Assembly (NCBI GenBank): GCA_964036155.1
Contig: OZ038422.1
Location: 26,497,201 to 26,561,200 of the forward strand
Origin: Diploscapter coronatus
Lineage: Eukaryota > Nematoda > Chromadorea > Rhabditida > Rhabditidae
DNA: 64,000 nucleotides
Reading direction: 5' to 3'
This document shows, one piece after another, positions 28,580 to 41,500 of this stretch. The translations under genes were made by a program, and so were the position numbers. Below the pieces are notes generated by a model, which was not told the origin of the DNA, ran no database searches, and saw nothing but the letters and a program-made list of their open reading frames with translations. Position 1 is the first letter of the stretch; each line of letters opens with the position of its first letter.

Positions 28580-29443
28580 CTAAAAATTAAACGTTCATTT
28601 TTAATTGAAATATCTGAATTATTCATCACCAAATTTGATATTTTCAAATTTATAACTTAAATCTAAATGTCCCTAGTTTTGTTTGACGACGGAAGCTTAG
28701 GTAATTGGTTTTTGCTTCTGAATCTATGCTTCAGAGATTCATATTTCAACATCGCAAAGGGTAAATATCAAAATGCAGGTTGAAATTTTGCAAAAATCTC
28801 AGTTCCAAATTTAGAAATAAGCAAGCTCTAAATGAAATGTCATAGAAATATCGATTTTCTCTGAATTATCCGATGTAATTTCCGTATATGCAGGTGTATA
28901 ACAATGGATTCCCTATATCCCGACCCCAATATAGCCTTATTTAATCCTCAAACAGAGCGGTTGTGAATAAATGCAATCCTCCCTAAATAATTTGCATCCA
29001 TCCATAATTTCATGTTTGTTTTCAGAGAAATTATGGATTTTTCGGGAAGCTAGCCATAAGATTTCGTTGAAAATTGATATCGCTGAACTAATTGTAACAG
29101 AAAAATGATCCAGTCTCAGTTTTTCGAAAGATATTTTATCAGTGATAGTATAGTTACTATAGGCTTTAATAGTTTTAAAGGTTTCCTGACGTCGCTTAAA
29201 AGTTGCGCTCATTAGCGAAAGGATATATGATATAACGAGAAAAATCTCGATTTTCATTCATTAATGATGAAGTGTAAAAACGGGTCTTAGTTACTTGGAA
29301 ATTACTATTTACATTAAAAATTTAAAATATAATTTTAAACAACATGTTCTGGGTATATAATATGCAAAAAAAAAAGTTGTTACTTGACCAATACTATTTA
29401 AACCAAAATTATAATTTAAATAAATGCAAAATTTATTAAAACA

Positions 29444-29932
29444 TAATGACGGCTAAAAGTATTGGATCACTTTGATATTCGGTTGAAATTCAAATTAGGG
29501 GTTATACTAAACCTCCTTGTGCGAACTTTTATTTCACGCGAGGTTCATACGAGCTATGGAAAATTGAAGCTTACGCGAATCAAAAAGCCCTAAAGAAAAG
29601 TTGTAGTAAACCAGACAAATTTACACGGAGCTCGTCGGTATTGATTCTGGCTTCAATTCTATGCAAAAGTCAGCGATTAATTAACTGCCTAATTGCCTTA
29701 TAATTAGGTTCATTCGAGATTCAGTCGAGGTTCATTCCACCTCAAAAGGTTATGTGACAGATTTATTATGTACTTATCGAATTGATCTGAAACTTGGAAC
29801 ACGTGTAGATCTAGATATGCCCTTACTTTTGCTAAATTTCATCCCAACCCGATAAGTGTAAAAGGCTATGTGCGAATGGCTGAGAATATTTCCAGATATG
29901 ATGGGGTGACCCAATACTTTTGTCCCCTACTG
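29444..29932. mobile_element. Non-autonomous Tc1/mariner-like element (MITE)
   Basis: The right end, read inward on the minus strand, is CAGTAGGGGACAAAAGTATT followed by GGGTCACCCCATCATATCTGG. The left end near 29444 reads GGCTAAAAGTATTGGATCAC, then TTTGATATTCGG, a diverged copy of the same inverted repeat. TA lies next to the right end (CTACTG|TATA), as expected for Tc1/mariner target sites. The 490-bp interior shows no transposase reading frame, so it is an internally deleted or non-autonomous copy. It sits about 65 bp beyond the 3' end of the three-finger protein gene. The left terminus is degenerate, so its exact boundary is approximate. Confidence 0.8.
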
Positions 29933-29998
29933 TATATAATATGATAAAATAAATTAGGTATTATAAAATAATAAAAATGGATATAAATTTTTTTAAAA

Positions 29999-30586
29999 TC
30001 ACCTTTCCGGCCAAAAGGCGTAATTGCAAAAGTCCGAAGAGTCGCAGGAGCAAATGCGCACCGACACGCCCGACTTCGAGGTTTTGTTGTAGCACTGCTC
30101 GTCCTTCAGACCATTGCCGTAGCACGTATAGTGAATGCCCATTGTCGGGTGATCCAGCATTAGGCACGCTGAAAATTGGCATAATTTACTAAAACTTATA
30201 AGCAAATTATTCACCATAAACTTTGTTTCATAGGCCATAAAATGATTAATTTTTCATATCTTAAATTTAAATTTACGTATCTCAATCAGAGCCTTATAGC
30301 ATATCGTATAAATACATTTATTCCTATTTATCATAAACCTAGATCTGCCTTTCTTAACTTCAACTTTACTTATCTTAAGCATAACCTTGTAAATTAGAGA
30401 TTGAAGTGGAAATATTTGTTTGTAAATATAATATTAACAAAGCCTACATCCTTTATCAATGTCGCAAACACCATCGCTGCACGTAACCGTATTCGATTCC
30501 TTCGTGCACTTACACCTCAAACCCATCACAGATACGGCACAGAATGAGAGCGCCAATACCAGCGAGCGAATTAGCATCACGTCCAT
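29999..30586 (-). CDS. Small secreted ten-cysteine protein, three-finger (Ly6/ET-module-like)
   Basis: Secreted 102-aa protein of unknown role. Exon 1 is 30586-30448 and exon 2 is 30168-29999, joined in phase 1 by a GT-AG intron. MDVMLIRSLVLALSFCAVSV is the signal peptide. The mature part carries ten cysteines in the order RCKC, VTCSDGVC, GSC, YTCYGNG, EQCYN, RICSC and finally DFCN. Ten Cys ending in a C-N pair is characteristic of three-finger folds: Ly6/uPAR, activin-receptor ectodomains and the nematode ET module. The protein stops 8 residues after CN (YAFWPER), so no GPI signal or membrane segment follows, which points to a soluble ligand or modulator. The precise family is inferred from spacing only. 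Confidence 0.75.
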
Positions 30587-33500
30587 GGCATCGAAACAAT
30601 TTTACCTAGATATGTCTGGTTTTACAGCCAAAAATCGATATTCGTGTTGGAAGAAACTCTCGAAAACTAGAACAAGCAATGATATTTGAAGGTTAAGTTA
30701 ACTCGAAATCAGGAAGTCGAACGAAAACGATAAGAAATGGGAGTTTAACTGATGAGACTAGGAAAGCAAAATGATAAGATGGAAAACACGCGAAGATATG
30801 GAATTTAGGACAGCAGGCCTGATATTGAAACCCACTCAAGCGAAAATTCCGAATCTAGGAATCAATCTTGCATAAATAAATTAAAGTCATCCTATCCTAG
30901 CGTTTCAACTGAACTTATTCTAAACGAGGCAGGACCAAAATCCGACAAAAACTGCAATGTGTTGAACGTACTCTGACAAGGCAAAATATTAATTGAAGTG
31001 AGAAACTAGGATATATTGACGGCTCTTTTCCGGTCGAATTTTTGCAAAAAAAATGTCAGCTGCTCTTTGCGGCGGGCGGAAAAAAGCGGAGAAAGAACGG
31101 AGATTGGAGTTAATTAGTCAAACTCCACTATTAATTGCTCCACGACGCGACATCAACAAACAAAGTTGTTAGGCGATGATCTAATGCCCTAGTAAAAAGC
31201 GGCCCACCTTCGTTTATGTACATAACATCAAATTAGCGTACGCGTTCTGATTTGGAAAGTGTTACAGCAAAAACTATCGCTCTGGTAGAAAATTGAACTG
31301 GTTATGTTTTTCATTTAACAAAAGGCGAAAAAGTTATTTACATTTAGATAATGTTAGAAAAGATTTGGGAACTTCGGAGATAAATCTAAAGGTTTTCATG
31401 CTTTTTAAGATTGATTATATCGGATGCAGCTCAGGATATTTATCAATTTCCGACAGCACATAATGAATCAACTTAATGAAAATGCCTATCAAAATAGAAA
31501 ATATTTGTGTTTAAGAGAACTGAAATCAAAGGTTTAAGTCATAATTGCCGGTTTCTAAGCGAAAAGACGGAAGTTATTTTCGGTAAATAAACACGATGTT
31601 TAGGAAACTCGAAGAGAACTTTCAAAGCATCTGGTTGAAATTGGGATATATGAGATCCGGATATATCCGTTTGAAAATTATGCGTATATCTGGACATCTG
31701 TACATCATATCTACGAGCGAAAGACTTGGAAAAAGATGGCTATATGATATGAAAGCCTCAGAGTTTAGAGATAGCGGGAATAAAATGAGATATAGAGGAT
31801 GGGAGATGAAAATTAGACAGATGAAATATCAGCTGTGTTTGAAGGAGCTAGCCTATGCTTGAACGAATGATGTAAGCGGCAGGAAAAAACTAGCTTGAAG
31901 CAAACATTTTAAATTGAATAGTTCCAAAAACATTTAAAGTTTAAGTTAACTTGAAAATTTCAATATGTTTGAAAAAATTCACTTGAAACTACACTGTCGA
32001 GGATTTTTTCCAAATTTAATTCTAAAACTCTGAAATTAAATTCATTCTGGATTTAAGGGATCAGACGTTTAACGCCCAGATAAATGAAGCCAACGAAATT
32101 TGAGATGATCCCAAACTTTCACACCGCGATGCGAAATTGCAAGTTTTATACGCAACTCTTGCCGAAAAAAGCCGAAAAGCTGTCTTCCGCTTTATTAGTC
32201 TTAGACCCTTCACAAGAAGCAGAAAAAGATAGCAAAAATTAGCTATTAATCGAGAAAACCCACTTTTTCTCGCTATTTTTTGGGCATTTAAAACTACAAA
32301 CCATAAGATATTAGGTCATCAATAAATCCTATGGATTTGCTGCAAAAATTAGCATACTCTAACTTCAATTTCTACTATCGCTGGCAGAAAATCGAATTTT
32401 GTATTTTCAAATAATGGTTGAGTAAACCATAAGGTACTTGTTAAAGACTGAAAATCAAATGCAAAACATATGCAAAATGAATTCTAAATCAGATACCTGA
32501 CTTCAGAGGTTAAAACGAACGGGACGAACACAGATATCGATTTCCCTATAGTGAACTGGTTATAGATTTGAGTGAATCTAGAGGCCACGCCCTTTGGAAA
32601 ATAACAAAAGAGAGAAAGAGGCGAGAAAGAGACAAACTCTACCCACTAGGCTATGCGTTCACCCCTCGCGGGTAAGGCATAAGCTCCATTTCATGCAATC
32701 GCATAGAGTAGCCATCGCTAAAAGAGGAAAGATTATGCAAGGATTAGAGGTCAAGAGAGGCAGAAAGTGGTGGAAGTTTTCCAGAACTCACCCTATTTCA
32801 CATTAGCCCAGATGACTTACTGCCCTTTCTATGCCTAGAAATCTCTCCTTCCTCAACACTATTTCTCTAACTATCTAATCCCATTAATGAACTGTTACAC
32901 TTGGGAGAAACTTGTAGATACTTCAAAAAATATGCGTGCTAAATTTCAGACAAAATAACTACTTTCCTTTCGAAGAAATTTAAAGAAATTTAATCCAGAT
33001 TAAATACTGCTGAATCTGAATTCGAATTTTAATGCAGTTTTAAGAAAATTCACGATTACCCAGAATTATACCCAAACACGAGAAAAATACGCAACAAAAA
33101 CCAAAACCAAAAGCCATTTTTTCGGGGAAAAGCAGAAAAAACTTCGACTGAAACAATAGAAGACAATCATTATAGAAAGCGAGGAAAAATGAAATATCTA
33201 CGAAGAAAACCCCAAGGTTTTCTGGAAGAAAGAGGCAATTTTACCCCGGTAAAAGCCGGAAAAGGGACAGAATTAAACAATCTTCCTTCAGAAAGCTCAA
33301 GGTAAAAACCGGGTGTGCACTGGAGCGAGAAAACGTCGTACTGCTAAATTTTAGGTACGCCCAAGCCCCGTACCGCCGCTCATTCATTTAGATACGTGGG
33401 AGGGTCCGCATGATGATAAATTAATCTTCAATAGGGGAATTTATAGGAATTTGCGCGCGAATTATTCAAACGAGAAAAATCGAGCCGAGAGTCGGCAATT

Positions 33501-35550
33501 TAGGTTTTAAGCCAAAACGGCTATGTTTGCCGAATTTAGAGAGCGAGAAAATCAAGTGCGGAAAGTCGATTTTCAAGATTTGAGACGCTTTTTCTTGTCT
33601 GCAAACTCCAAAGCAGTTCTTTTCCGAGTTCGAGAAATATGAAAAAGCGGGAAACTAAATATTCTTTGCGCGAAAAAAGGAAAGTGAGTTCGCGGACAAA
33701 AGAGGTAGTGGTTTGGGACTGGACACAGCAAAAACGTGACCACTATATACTCAATATGGCCCAGATTTGAGATGAATTTGTGAAATTCCAAGTTTTAACC
33801 TTGAAAGTTAAATATACGTCTAGCTTTATCAAGAATATATATAGAATCACAAGCCGTTAAATTAAATCTACAGAAACTATGACAAGAGTTAAATCAAATA
33901 TGAAATAAGCCAAGTTTTTATCACATGAAAGTTAGATTTTATGAAATCATGTTTAAAATAGATACTATGATGAAGCTCAGTTTTATAGAACGTGAACTTT
34001 TCACACATATGCCACTATACGAAATGCTAAATTTGCATTAAATGTTATCAGAAAGTTTTCAGGAAATGAAAACTTAGATGAGTTGGCGTGAAAACATTTG
34101 GGCAAGCATTCGTATAATATATGTTCTAAAATAGGAAATATTGTGATTTTTAAAGGATCCATGCCAATTTCCCATAGAGAGGGTCAAAGACAATGACTCT
34201 ATGACTCTAATTTATTAGGGATTGGCCCGGAAGGTCACTCTTAAGGCCAAAACAGACTTAGTCTTTGAGTGTTTATTAGATCCTCAGAGAGAAAATAAAA
34301 CCAAGCGATATATGAAAATTGGAAAAACGTGCATATCTTAAATTTGACGCTTGGTTTATTTTTATCGAATTGAAAGTATTATTTAAACTAGAGTTACGTG
34401 CACCCGCTCGCTTGTCGCTCTAGGTATCAGCCTTTGGCTGGTCTAAAACTTATTAGAATGGTTAAGAACGTAAAAAAACGAGTTTCAAATTGCATAGTCG
34501 TAATCTTGGAAAAATGAGAATATAAATTTGAATAATAAATTAAATAGAACAACTTAGTTCTGCCTATTTTTCATTTGATAGAAGAACGTTTCTATCAAAA
34601 TTCTACTGAATATCTGACTTGGAAATTTAGCCATCATCACTTTTAGAAATACCCCAAATCCAGGGTCTATGATTGAATAACTTAATAAGGACTAAAATGA
34701 ATTCAAGAATATTTTTTATACGACTATCTTGATAAGGTAGAGAAATTTTTAATAAATTATGGATATTTTCAGTGAAAACCTCAAACTTTCAAAATTGAAT
34801 TGATCGAAGTAAACTTGAGAACACGAGAGAAATGCGTCTAAAACTGCTACAAATAGACGAAAATGAAAAGTAGAGAAAAATTGGAAAATGAAAAAGATTA
34901 AAGGTGCGCGATGACGGGGCGAAACAAATTTTTGCCATGGAACGTGTCCGGCCGGGCATATTCCAGAACAAAACTTTTTCGTTCTGCCTATGTCAATTTC
35001 GACCATATGTAAAGTTCAAAATTCAAAAATTTATATTTTTTTAACTCTCCATATACGAATTACTTAAAAAGTTCATTCAGATTTTCATGAAAACCTTCAC
35101 AAATACTCAAAACTTAATTGTTGAATTATTTTTGTTTACATATATAGGGTACTTCATTTATTTATATCTATCAGATATGTAATGATAATGATAGTTGAAA
35201 CAAATTGATATATTAAGAAATATATCGATGCAATTTTGAATACTGAAATTCAATGATTTGGAAAGGGATAGAAAATCGATTTTTCATGAGTTTTCTAGAC
35301 ATTTTTCAAGACGATGTAATTCTTGCTCTTTTGATTTTATAATGGCACTTGAAAATAGAAAAAAGTGAAGTCAAATGTCAAATTTTTGAGAAGGCAGTGC
35401 ATGATTCGGGGAAAGTTAATCTAATCATTCAGATTTCTAGGAAATTTCAGAGTTAAGAAATTCCTACGATTTCCAGGATAACAACTATGATTTAAGAGGA
35501 TACGTCTAATTCTATGTTAACGCATAGGACGATAAAACGGTTGGAATATC
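30587..35550. other. Long intergenic region, no gene recognised
   Basis: Lies upstream of the three-finger gene and downstream of the LMO7-like gene. I see no exon chain. GC-richer patches occur at about 33300-33490 and 34900-34970. Copies of the GGATATATGA(A/G)ATCC motif cluster at 31645-31680. Open frames here, such as 34749-35006 on the minus strand, lack protein character. Confidence 0.5.
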
Positions 35551-38500
35551 TTAGACTTTGCTAAGCTGAACTCTATCATTCGAGTAGCAGGATTGGCAGT
35601 GCAGTCTTCCTTCTCTAACCCTCACGTCTGCTCCTGTAGCTCCCGAGCCTAAAAATGTAACATCTTTTTAAATCGATAATTTAAACAAAAATCAAAGGTT
35701 CAATTAAAAATCGATCTCTAACGAATTTAAAAAATACCAATAAATCAGCAACCTATAAATGACGTAATGACGTAACGCGAAATGATGAAACGCTTTTTAG
35801 TATTTGATGAAACATAAAATGACTGAACGCAATAGAAATTGACAGGATTTGCGCAGAAAAAGGAAACATTTCGCCATTTCACGTTACGCCATCTACAAAC
35901 TGCCCAGTAAATCAATGACTATCCTACCAAGAGAGGTCTTGCAAACGTAACACTTGAAACATCCCAAATGATAGAACAAATTCAACGATTCAATTATCAT
36001 AGCGGCCCCTCTTCCTAAATTTTCAAATGATTTATTTAAATTGATTTTAATCGATCCCAATTTTGTACCTAATTCATCCCCGCAGTGAGCGCATTTGTGC
36101 TTCCCAGACACGGCCACAACTCCGTCCTTGCGAGCAGATTCGTCAATGAAGTTCGTGGATTTCTGCTCAGAAGCAGATTTTGAACTAAATTTTAACAATT
36201 AAGTAAATACCAAGTAAAATATAATTAGTTTTGTGTGTTAATATATTTTAATTATACACGTCTTTTTTAATTTTTTGATAATTCAGAAGCTATAAAAAAG
36301 AGTAGAAAGAATTACTAAGATTTCTCGTCCTGCTTGAATTGGTTACGATAATTCGAATATGAGGAAATGATAGGTGTCTGTTCAGCGGAATGTTGCCGAT
36401 GCGAGTCAACTTCACGCTCATAGGTCGCGGTGGTTCTTTGACCAGGAACATTCACGGTTGTCGAATAGTTTGGGGAGTAGTGCTAAATTCAAATTATATC
36501 TAATTCATTTAGAATACTCAAATTATATTTAGATTGAATAATGTATGCTATATTTTATTTAATCTTAGATACTGAATCTAAATGATTTAATCTATGCTTC
36601 TATGCTATTCAATCTAAATCAGCTAATCTAAATATTCAACTTTAAAATGTTTTATTTTAAAAATATCATAATTTAAATTATTTATTTAAAATCTACCTTC
36701 TCATATCTGGAATACTCGGTTTTCTCATATCTTTCTGCTGGAGAATGTGAATGTGAAGTTTCGTTTCTTCGATCCAAACTTCGACTTTCATAGCTCCTTC
36801 CATCGAATTCCCTTTCGACATTTCTGCTTTCCTCCAGTCTTCTATTGATGTACGTCGGGAGATTACTGTAATTTATGCTAACTAGGTTGCATTTAGTTAT
36901 TCTTTTAATATTTGTTTCATACAAGTTAAGAATTCCTATATCCTTGTCAAAACAATGAAAATGAAAGATTAATGATAACTAGGTAAAAAATATTTGATAA
37001 ATTTGAAAAATAGCTCGAAATTCTTAATCAAATGAGTATCCTTGAATTTCTATGCTCAAGATTAGGCAAGAACTCATATGTGATAAGATCGATATTTCTG
37101 TCTTACTGTAAGGATGCTGCCTGCTGAGAAATACGGTGTCTATCTGCGGTCATTCCTGGTGAAGGTTGTCTTTGCTCACGAATCACTTCTCGCCAATCCC
37201 GATTCTCCTGAAAATTAGCGCATATTTTACTGATTTTTTAGATTCAAATTAAAATACAGCAAAAATATATTAGAGGATGAGGTAGGATTATCATAATTCA
37301 GTTACTCAGCTGCAGTAATTCTGTATCTTACACTATCGTAATCATAGTGGGTTGAATATGGTGGCTGGTAGAGCTCTCTTCGGTACTCTTCTCTTCTATA
37401 CGAAGTGCATTCGTCATAGGGTGAATACACTCCAGAGTCGTGTTGATATTGTGACGCGTCGCGGTCGTGCGACGCGTGTTTCCAACTCGCATCCGCTTCC
37501 TCCCTGTGGCGTCGTTCAATCTTGACGATATGGCCTTCGGATTCTGGAGATTCTCTGCGTCTCTCCGTCTTCAGGTAATTTCCGTCTTTGTCGTAGAATC
37601 TGTGGGTGACGTCAGAGATACGCTCTTCACGATCAACGGTGGATAATTGTTGGACGCCCAGGTTTTGCCCGGATCTTCTCATGTTGCTGGTCTTTTCGTG
37701 GGTTTCTTCTTCAGTCCGTTCTTCTCTTTCTTCTGATTTGTCCTTTGACCGAATGTGAACTCTGGGTAGATCCCCACTAGATCTCGACAGCCTTTGTTGC
37801 TGACGCTTAGCCTCTTCCTCGAAGATAGAATAGTGCCCTCCGGAGTCGTAGCGCCGTCGTTGTGCTTCAGACGAGGAACGTTGATGTACCGTATCCTGAA
37901 GCTCGTCGTCGTGAATGACGATGCGAGCAGGGGCGGGGCGGATGAAAACCTCCTCAGATTCAGCGTTCCGCTGATAATCTTGTCCGGATGGAGATACAAA
38001 CTGCCTCAGATGTTTCTGCTAAAAATAAATACTCTAAGTTTCCGAAAATAAAATAATAAAAGATTAACGAAATGATAGAAAAGAGAGAAGCGAAAAAATC
38101 ATGGGAAAATCAAACAAAAGCGGCTAAATTTTCAGAAAGGAAAAGCTCGAATTACATATCATTCAGGAAAAATATGCAAGTTTCACAACACATGCCAATA
38201 AAAGCATAAGTTAGATACATGATACATACAATATTATCGGGGATATGCTACGAATACACCAAAGTAAGAGGATTTTTCATCATTTCTAGGGATAAAATAT
38301 TTTGAAGAGAGCATTGAGAATCAGACATGAGATTAACAATTTCAGCGCAGGCTGGCATATAATAGAGAAATCAATTCTCGATTTTCATGAGCGAATGAAA
38401 GCGAAAATACAGATGCAAACAATATAATATCGCATCACCACCACTATTAAATATTTGTATAGCACTTAAGTTATATAATAATTACATTGTTATAAAGGAT

Positions 38501-41500
38501 GCAGTTTGTAAATCGCAATAATGCGGAAAGGCTCGTACTCGAAAAATCCACGTATGATGCAATATTTCTTCTTTCTTTTTCCCACTTTCCCATGGACATT
38601 TGCATCGTCTTTTCATAACTTGAGTAGTTCGCTTTTTATGGGAAAATGGAACAAAAAACCACAAAACTCGCAATTAAAAACAATTATAAAAAAAAAATTG
38701 CAGAAAATTAGTATTTAATTAATGTTAAGCTCAACCGAAAAAAAAAACTAAATAAACTTAGCGAAAGAAAGGAGAAAATAAAATTTATTTGAAATGTAAA
38801 AATTACCAAGAGTGGCTTCCCAGGAACTGTGTCGTCGTCATAGATGTATTGATCTTCAGGAGACTGCTTCTAAAATAGGAATTATAATTTTAGGATTTAG
38901 ATTTAGGTCATTCAAACATAGCCCTTAAATTTCATATGTACATGACCACAAAACTTTCTTCCTATTCTTTAAATTCTCCATCTTTCCCTCTCCAACCTTC
39001 AAGTACTATTTCCCAGCCCATTCATGCTAGGGTCTTTTTATATTTACTTTTTACACGTCCCCGGACGAAAAATAAAAACTGCCAGGAAATTTTTTGTGAA
39101 AGCCTACATTTTCGAAGGAAAAGCCTATGCGTTAAAGTTCAAAACTCACAAGTTTAGCGCGGCTTTTCAGCGTTTTAACAGTGACTCGATTTTTAGAGGT
39201 TGACGGGAACCATAGTTTAGAAATATTATTTGGGCTTTGAGTCATAATATTGGAGATTTAAGAGAATTTCATATATCCCTCAAAATAAATCAAACTTTAT
39301 CGTAATATATGTGCATATGAATAATGTCAATGATACTGCGCAGGACTTATCAAAGTATGGTCATAAAATATTGATTATTCCTAGCGGAAGGGAAAGTTTT
39401 GGAATTGAATGACGAAAAATTTCCCTCGAACCTAGAGATTGTGATGCAATTTTGGGCCAGCTGTACAAAGAATAGACGAAAATTGTTAATCCCGAAAAAA
39501 GAGATGACTAATAAATTGAATTTTCCACAGAAAAATGCTTACGTTTCTCGGTAGAGTTGATCTGGTCAAAACACTGCTGACATATTCATCATTTGGTCTT
39601 GAATTTTCCAGACTGATTGTGGCGGTCTAAATTTTATGATCTTCCAAAATTAGCATATCGATCTTACTGCAACTTTCGTCTGTTGTGGTGGAAGATCGTA
39701 GTTTCTGACCACCCTGGGTTCATCTGAACCTCCATTTTGCCGTCGTGACAGGAATTCTGAATCCACAGATGACGTCAGGACTGTGATATGCAAATTTACC
39801 ATCTCGATGTGACGATTGGCCGCGGGAATTACGCTCGACTTCCGGCACGAAGTCGGTTAGTTTTCCCGGCGTCGGTTTGTCGTGGATTGACGTCACGCTA
39901 AAAATATATCCCCTTAATTTTTCTCTTAAGATGCCTTTTATGACGTCCTTATAAAAAATTGACTTACCGATAATCCTGCGTATTTCTTGGTAGTGATTCA
40001 TAGGTGTTACGATAGCCTGAAGATTTTGAAATAAAAAAATCTAAGATATGATATACTTGTCCCAGAATGGTCTCGAATATTGGCGTTCCTCGGTAGGCTG
40101 TTGTAATCTCTAGCAGAAGAGCGTGAACTTTCCACGTTTCGCTCAGATTCCCTTGAGCCTGAAAGCATCAAGGTTAACTTCATTTTTAAGTTTCAGACAG
40201 GTTTGAAATTATGATATATGGCAACAAGCAATATTAAAGAGCATAGTGAAGATCACGGAATATTCCCTTTAGTTTTCTATTTCATCGTCCTCTTTTCTTG
40301 TAATTTTCATATTTTAAAAATCCGACCTCGGCTGTGTCGCTTTTTAAATTCGGAATATGAATCGGTAGACTTAGTCTCAGAGAATATAGATCGAGCTTTG
40401 TTGAAGGTAGGCGATGGTACGACGTCCTTATGTAAAGCTGACATGGATGAAGATCGAACTTAAGTAAATTAGATAAAATCTTAAAATATCCGTAGATTAA
40501 TCATTGTTTAAGAATAGCAGATTTATATTTTGTGCTAATTATTTTACTTAAATAAATTTACCCGGCCTCTGAATCTTAATGTCGATTTCTCCAATTCTCG
40601 CCGCCGCTTGGAGCTGTTTATTTATCGCGGATGGATATTTATCAGCCACGTTTTCGCCCTCAATCGATAACATTCGATCTCCGACCTAAAATTCGCCTAT
40701 TTCAAGTTTATAAACGAAAAATTAGTCCCACCAAAATTCCGGCCTGGTCCGCTGGCGACCCAACGATGACGGATTCAATGGTAGGATGGCCAGACCGGTT
40801 ACCAACCGTCATGCCCCATCCTTTGTGCACTAAAATGGTGCTATTTTGGTAAATTCTCAGTGTAAAGCCCAAAATGTTAGTCGTTTGGTATTGAACCATG
40901 TCGACAATACAAAATTGCATACATTTTGTAAGTGAGGAAAACCAGGTCACCCCCTTCGACAACCGACTGTTTAACACAGCTTGACCCAGTTTCCGATCGA
41001 TTTTCGCGATTTAATTACTATTTTCGGTAGTAATTTATGGTAACTACCACCCAAATAATTAAATAATTGGTCAATTATCCTAATTAGACTGAAATCCTGC
41101 TGTCCTCCTCACTTTCATTAATGAAAAAGATAAGTCTTTGATTGATCGAAAACTGGGATAGCTCCTTCAAACAGTCTATTCTGAAGGGGTCGTGTCTTGA
41201 TTTTCCTCACTTCCAAAATGTATGTAATCTTGTGTTGCCTACATAGCTCAATAAGCTTGGTATCCTTACCCGGTTGCGTTCCCATTTCCATATGAATCCT
41301 GTAGGAGTTATCGTCCTTTTTCACCACATAACTTGCTGGTTTCTCATCAAAAGGAATATCTACCGCTCGGTATACGGTACCCGACGTCGTCAATTTCGCG
41401 ACTCTAAAACGTCGTCGCTAAGGACTCCGAAGCCCAATATCAAGTTAAATACCTGGAACTACCATTTGTGGTGGCGGGTACATGTGGAGAGCTAGTGGAA

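Noticed and set aside
28937..29257. Minus-strand frame starting MKIEIFLVISYILSLMSA
   Set aside because: It has a signal-like start but no recognisable domain, and I could not link it to the exon at 28462-28579 with sound splice sites; kept only as a remark.
34749..35006. 85-codon minus-strand frame
   Set aside because: No family resemblance, no exon neighbours, isolated in a long noncoding interval.
41118..41269. Open continuation of the LMO7-like exon (DTKLIELCRQHK...) ending in a stop
   Set aside because: The PDZ domain requires splicing at the GTAAGG at 41269; the continuation is one arm of an inverted repeat in the intron. It might be translated only upon intron retention.
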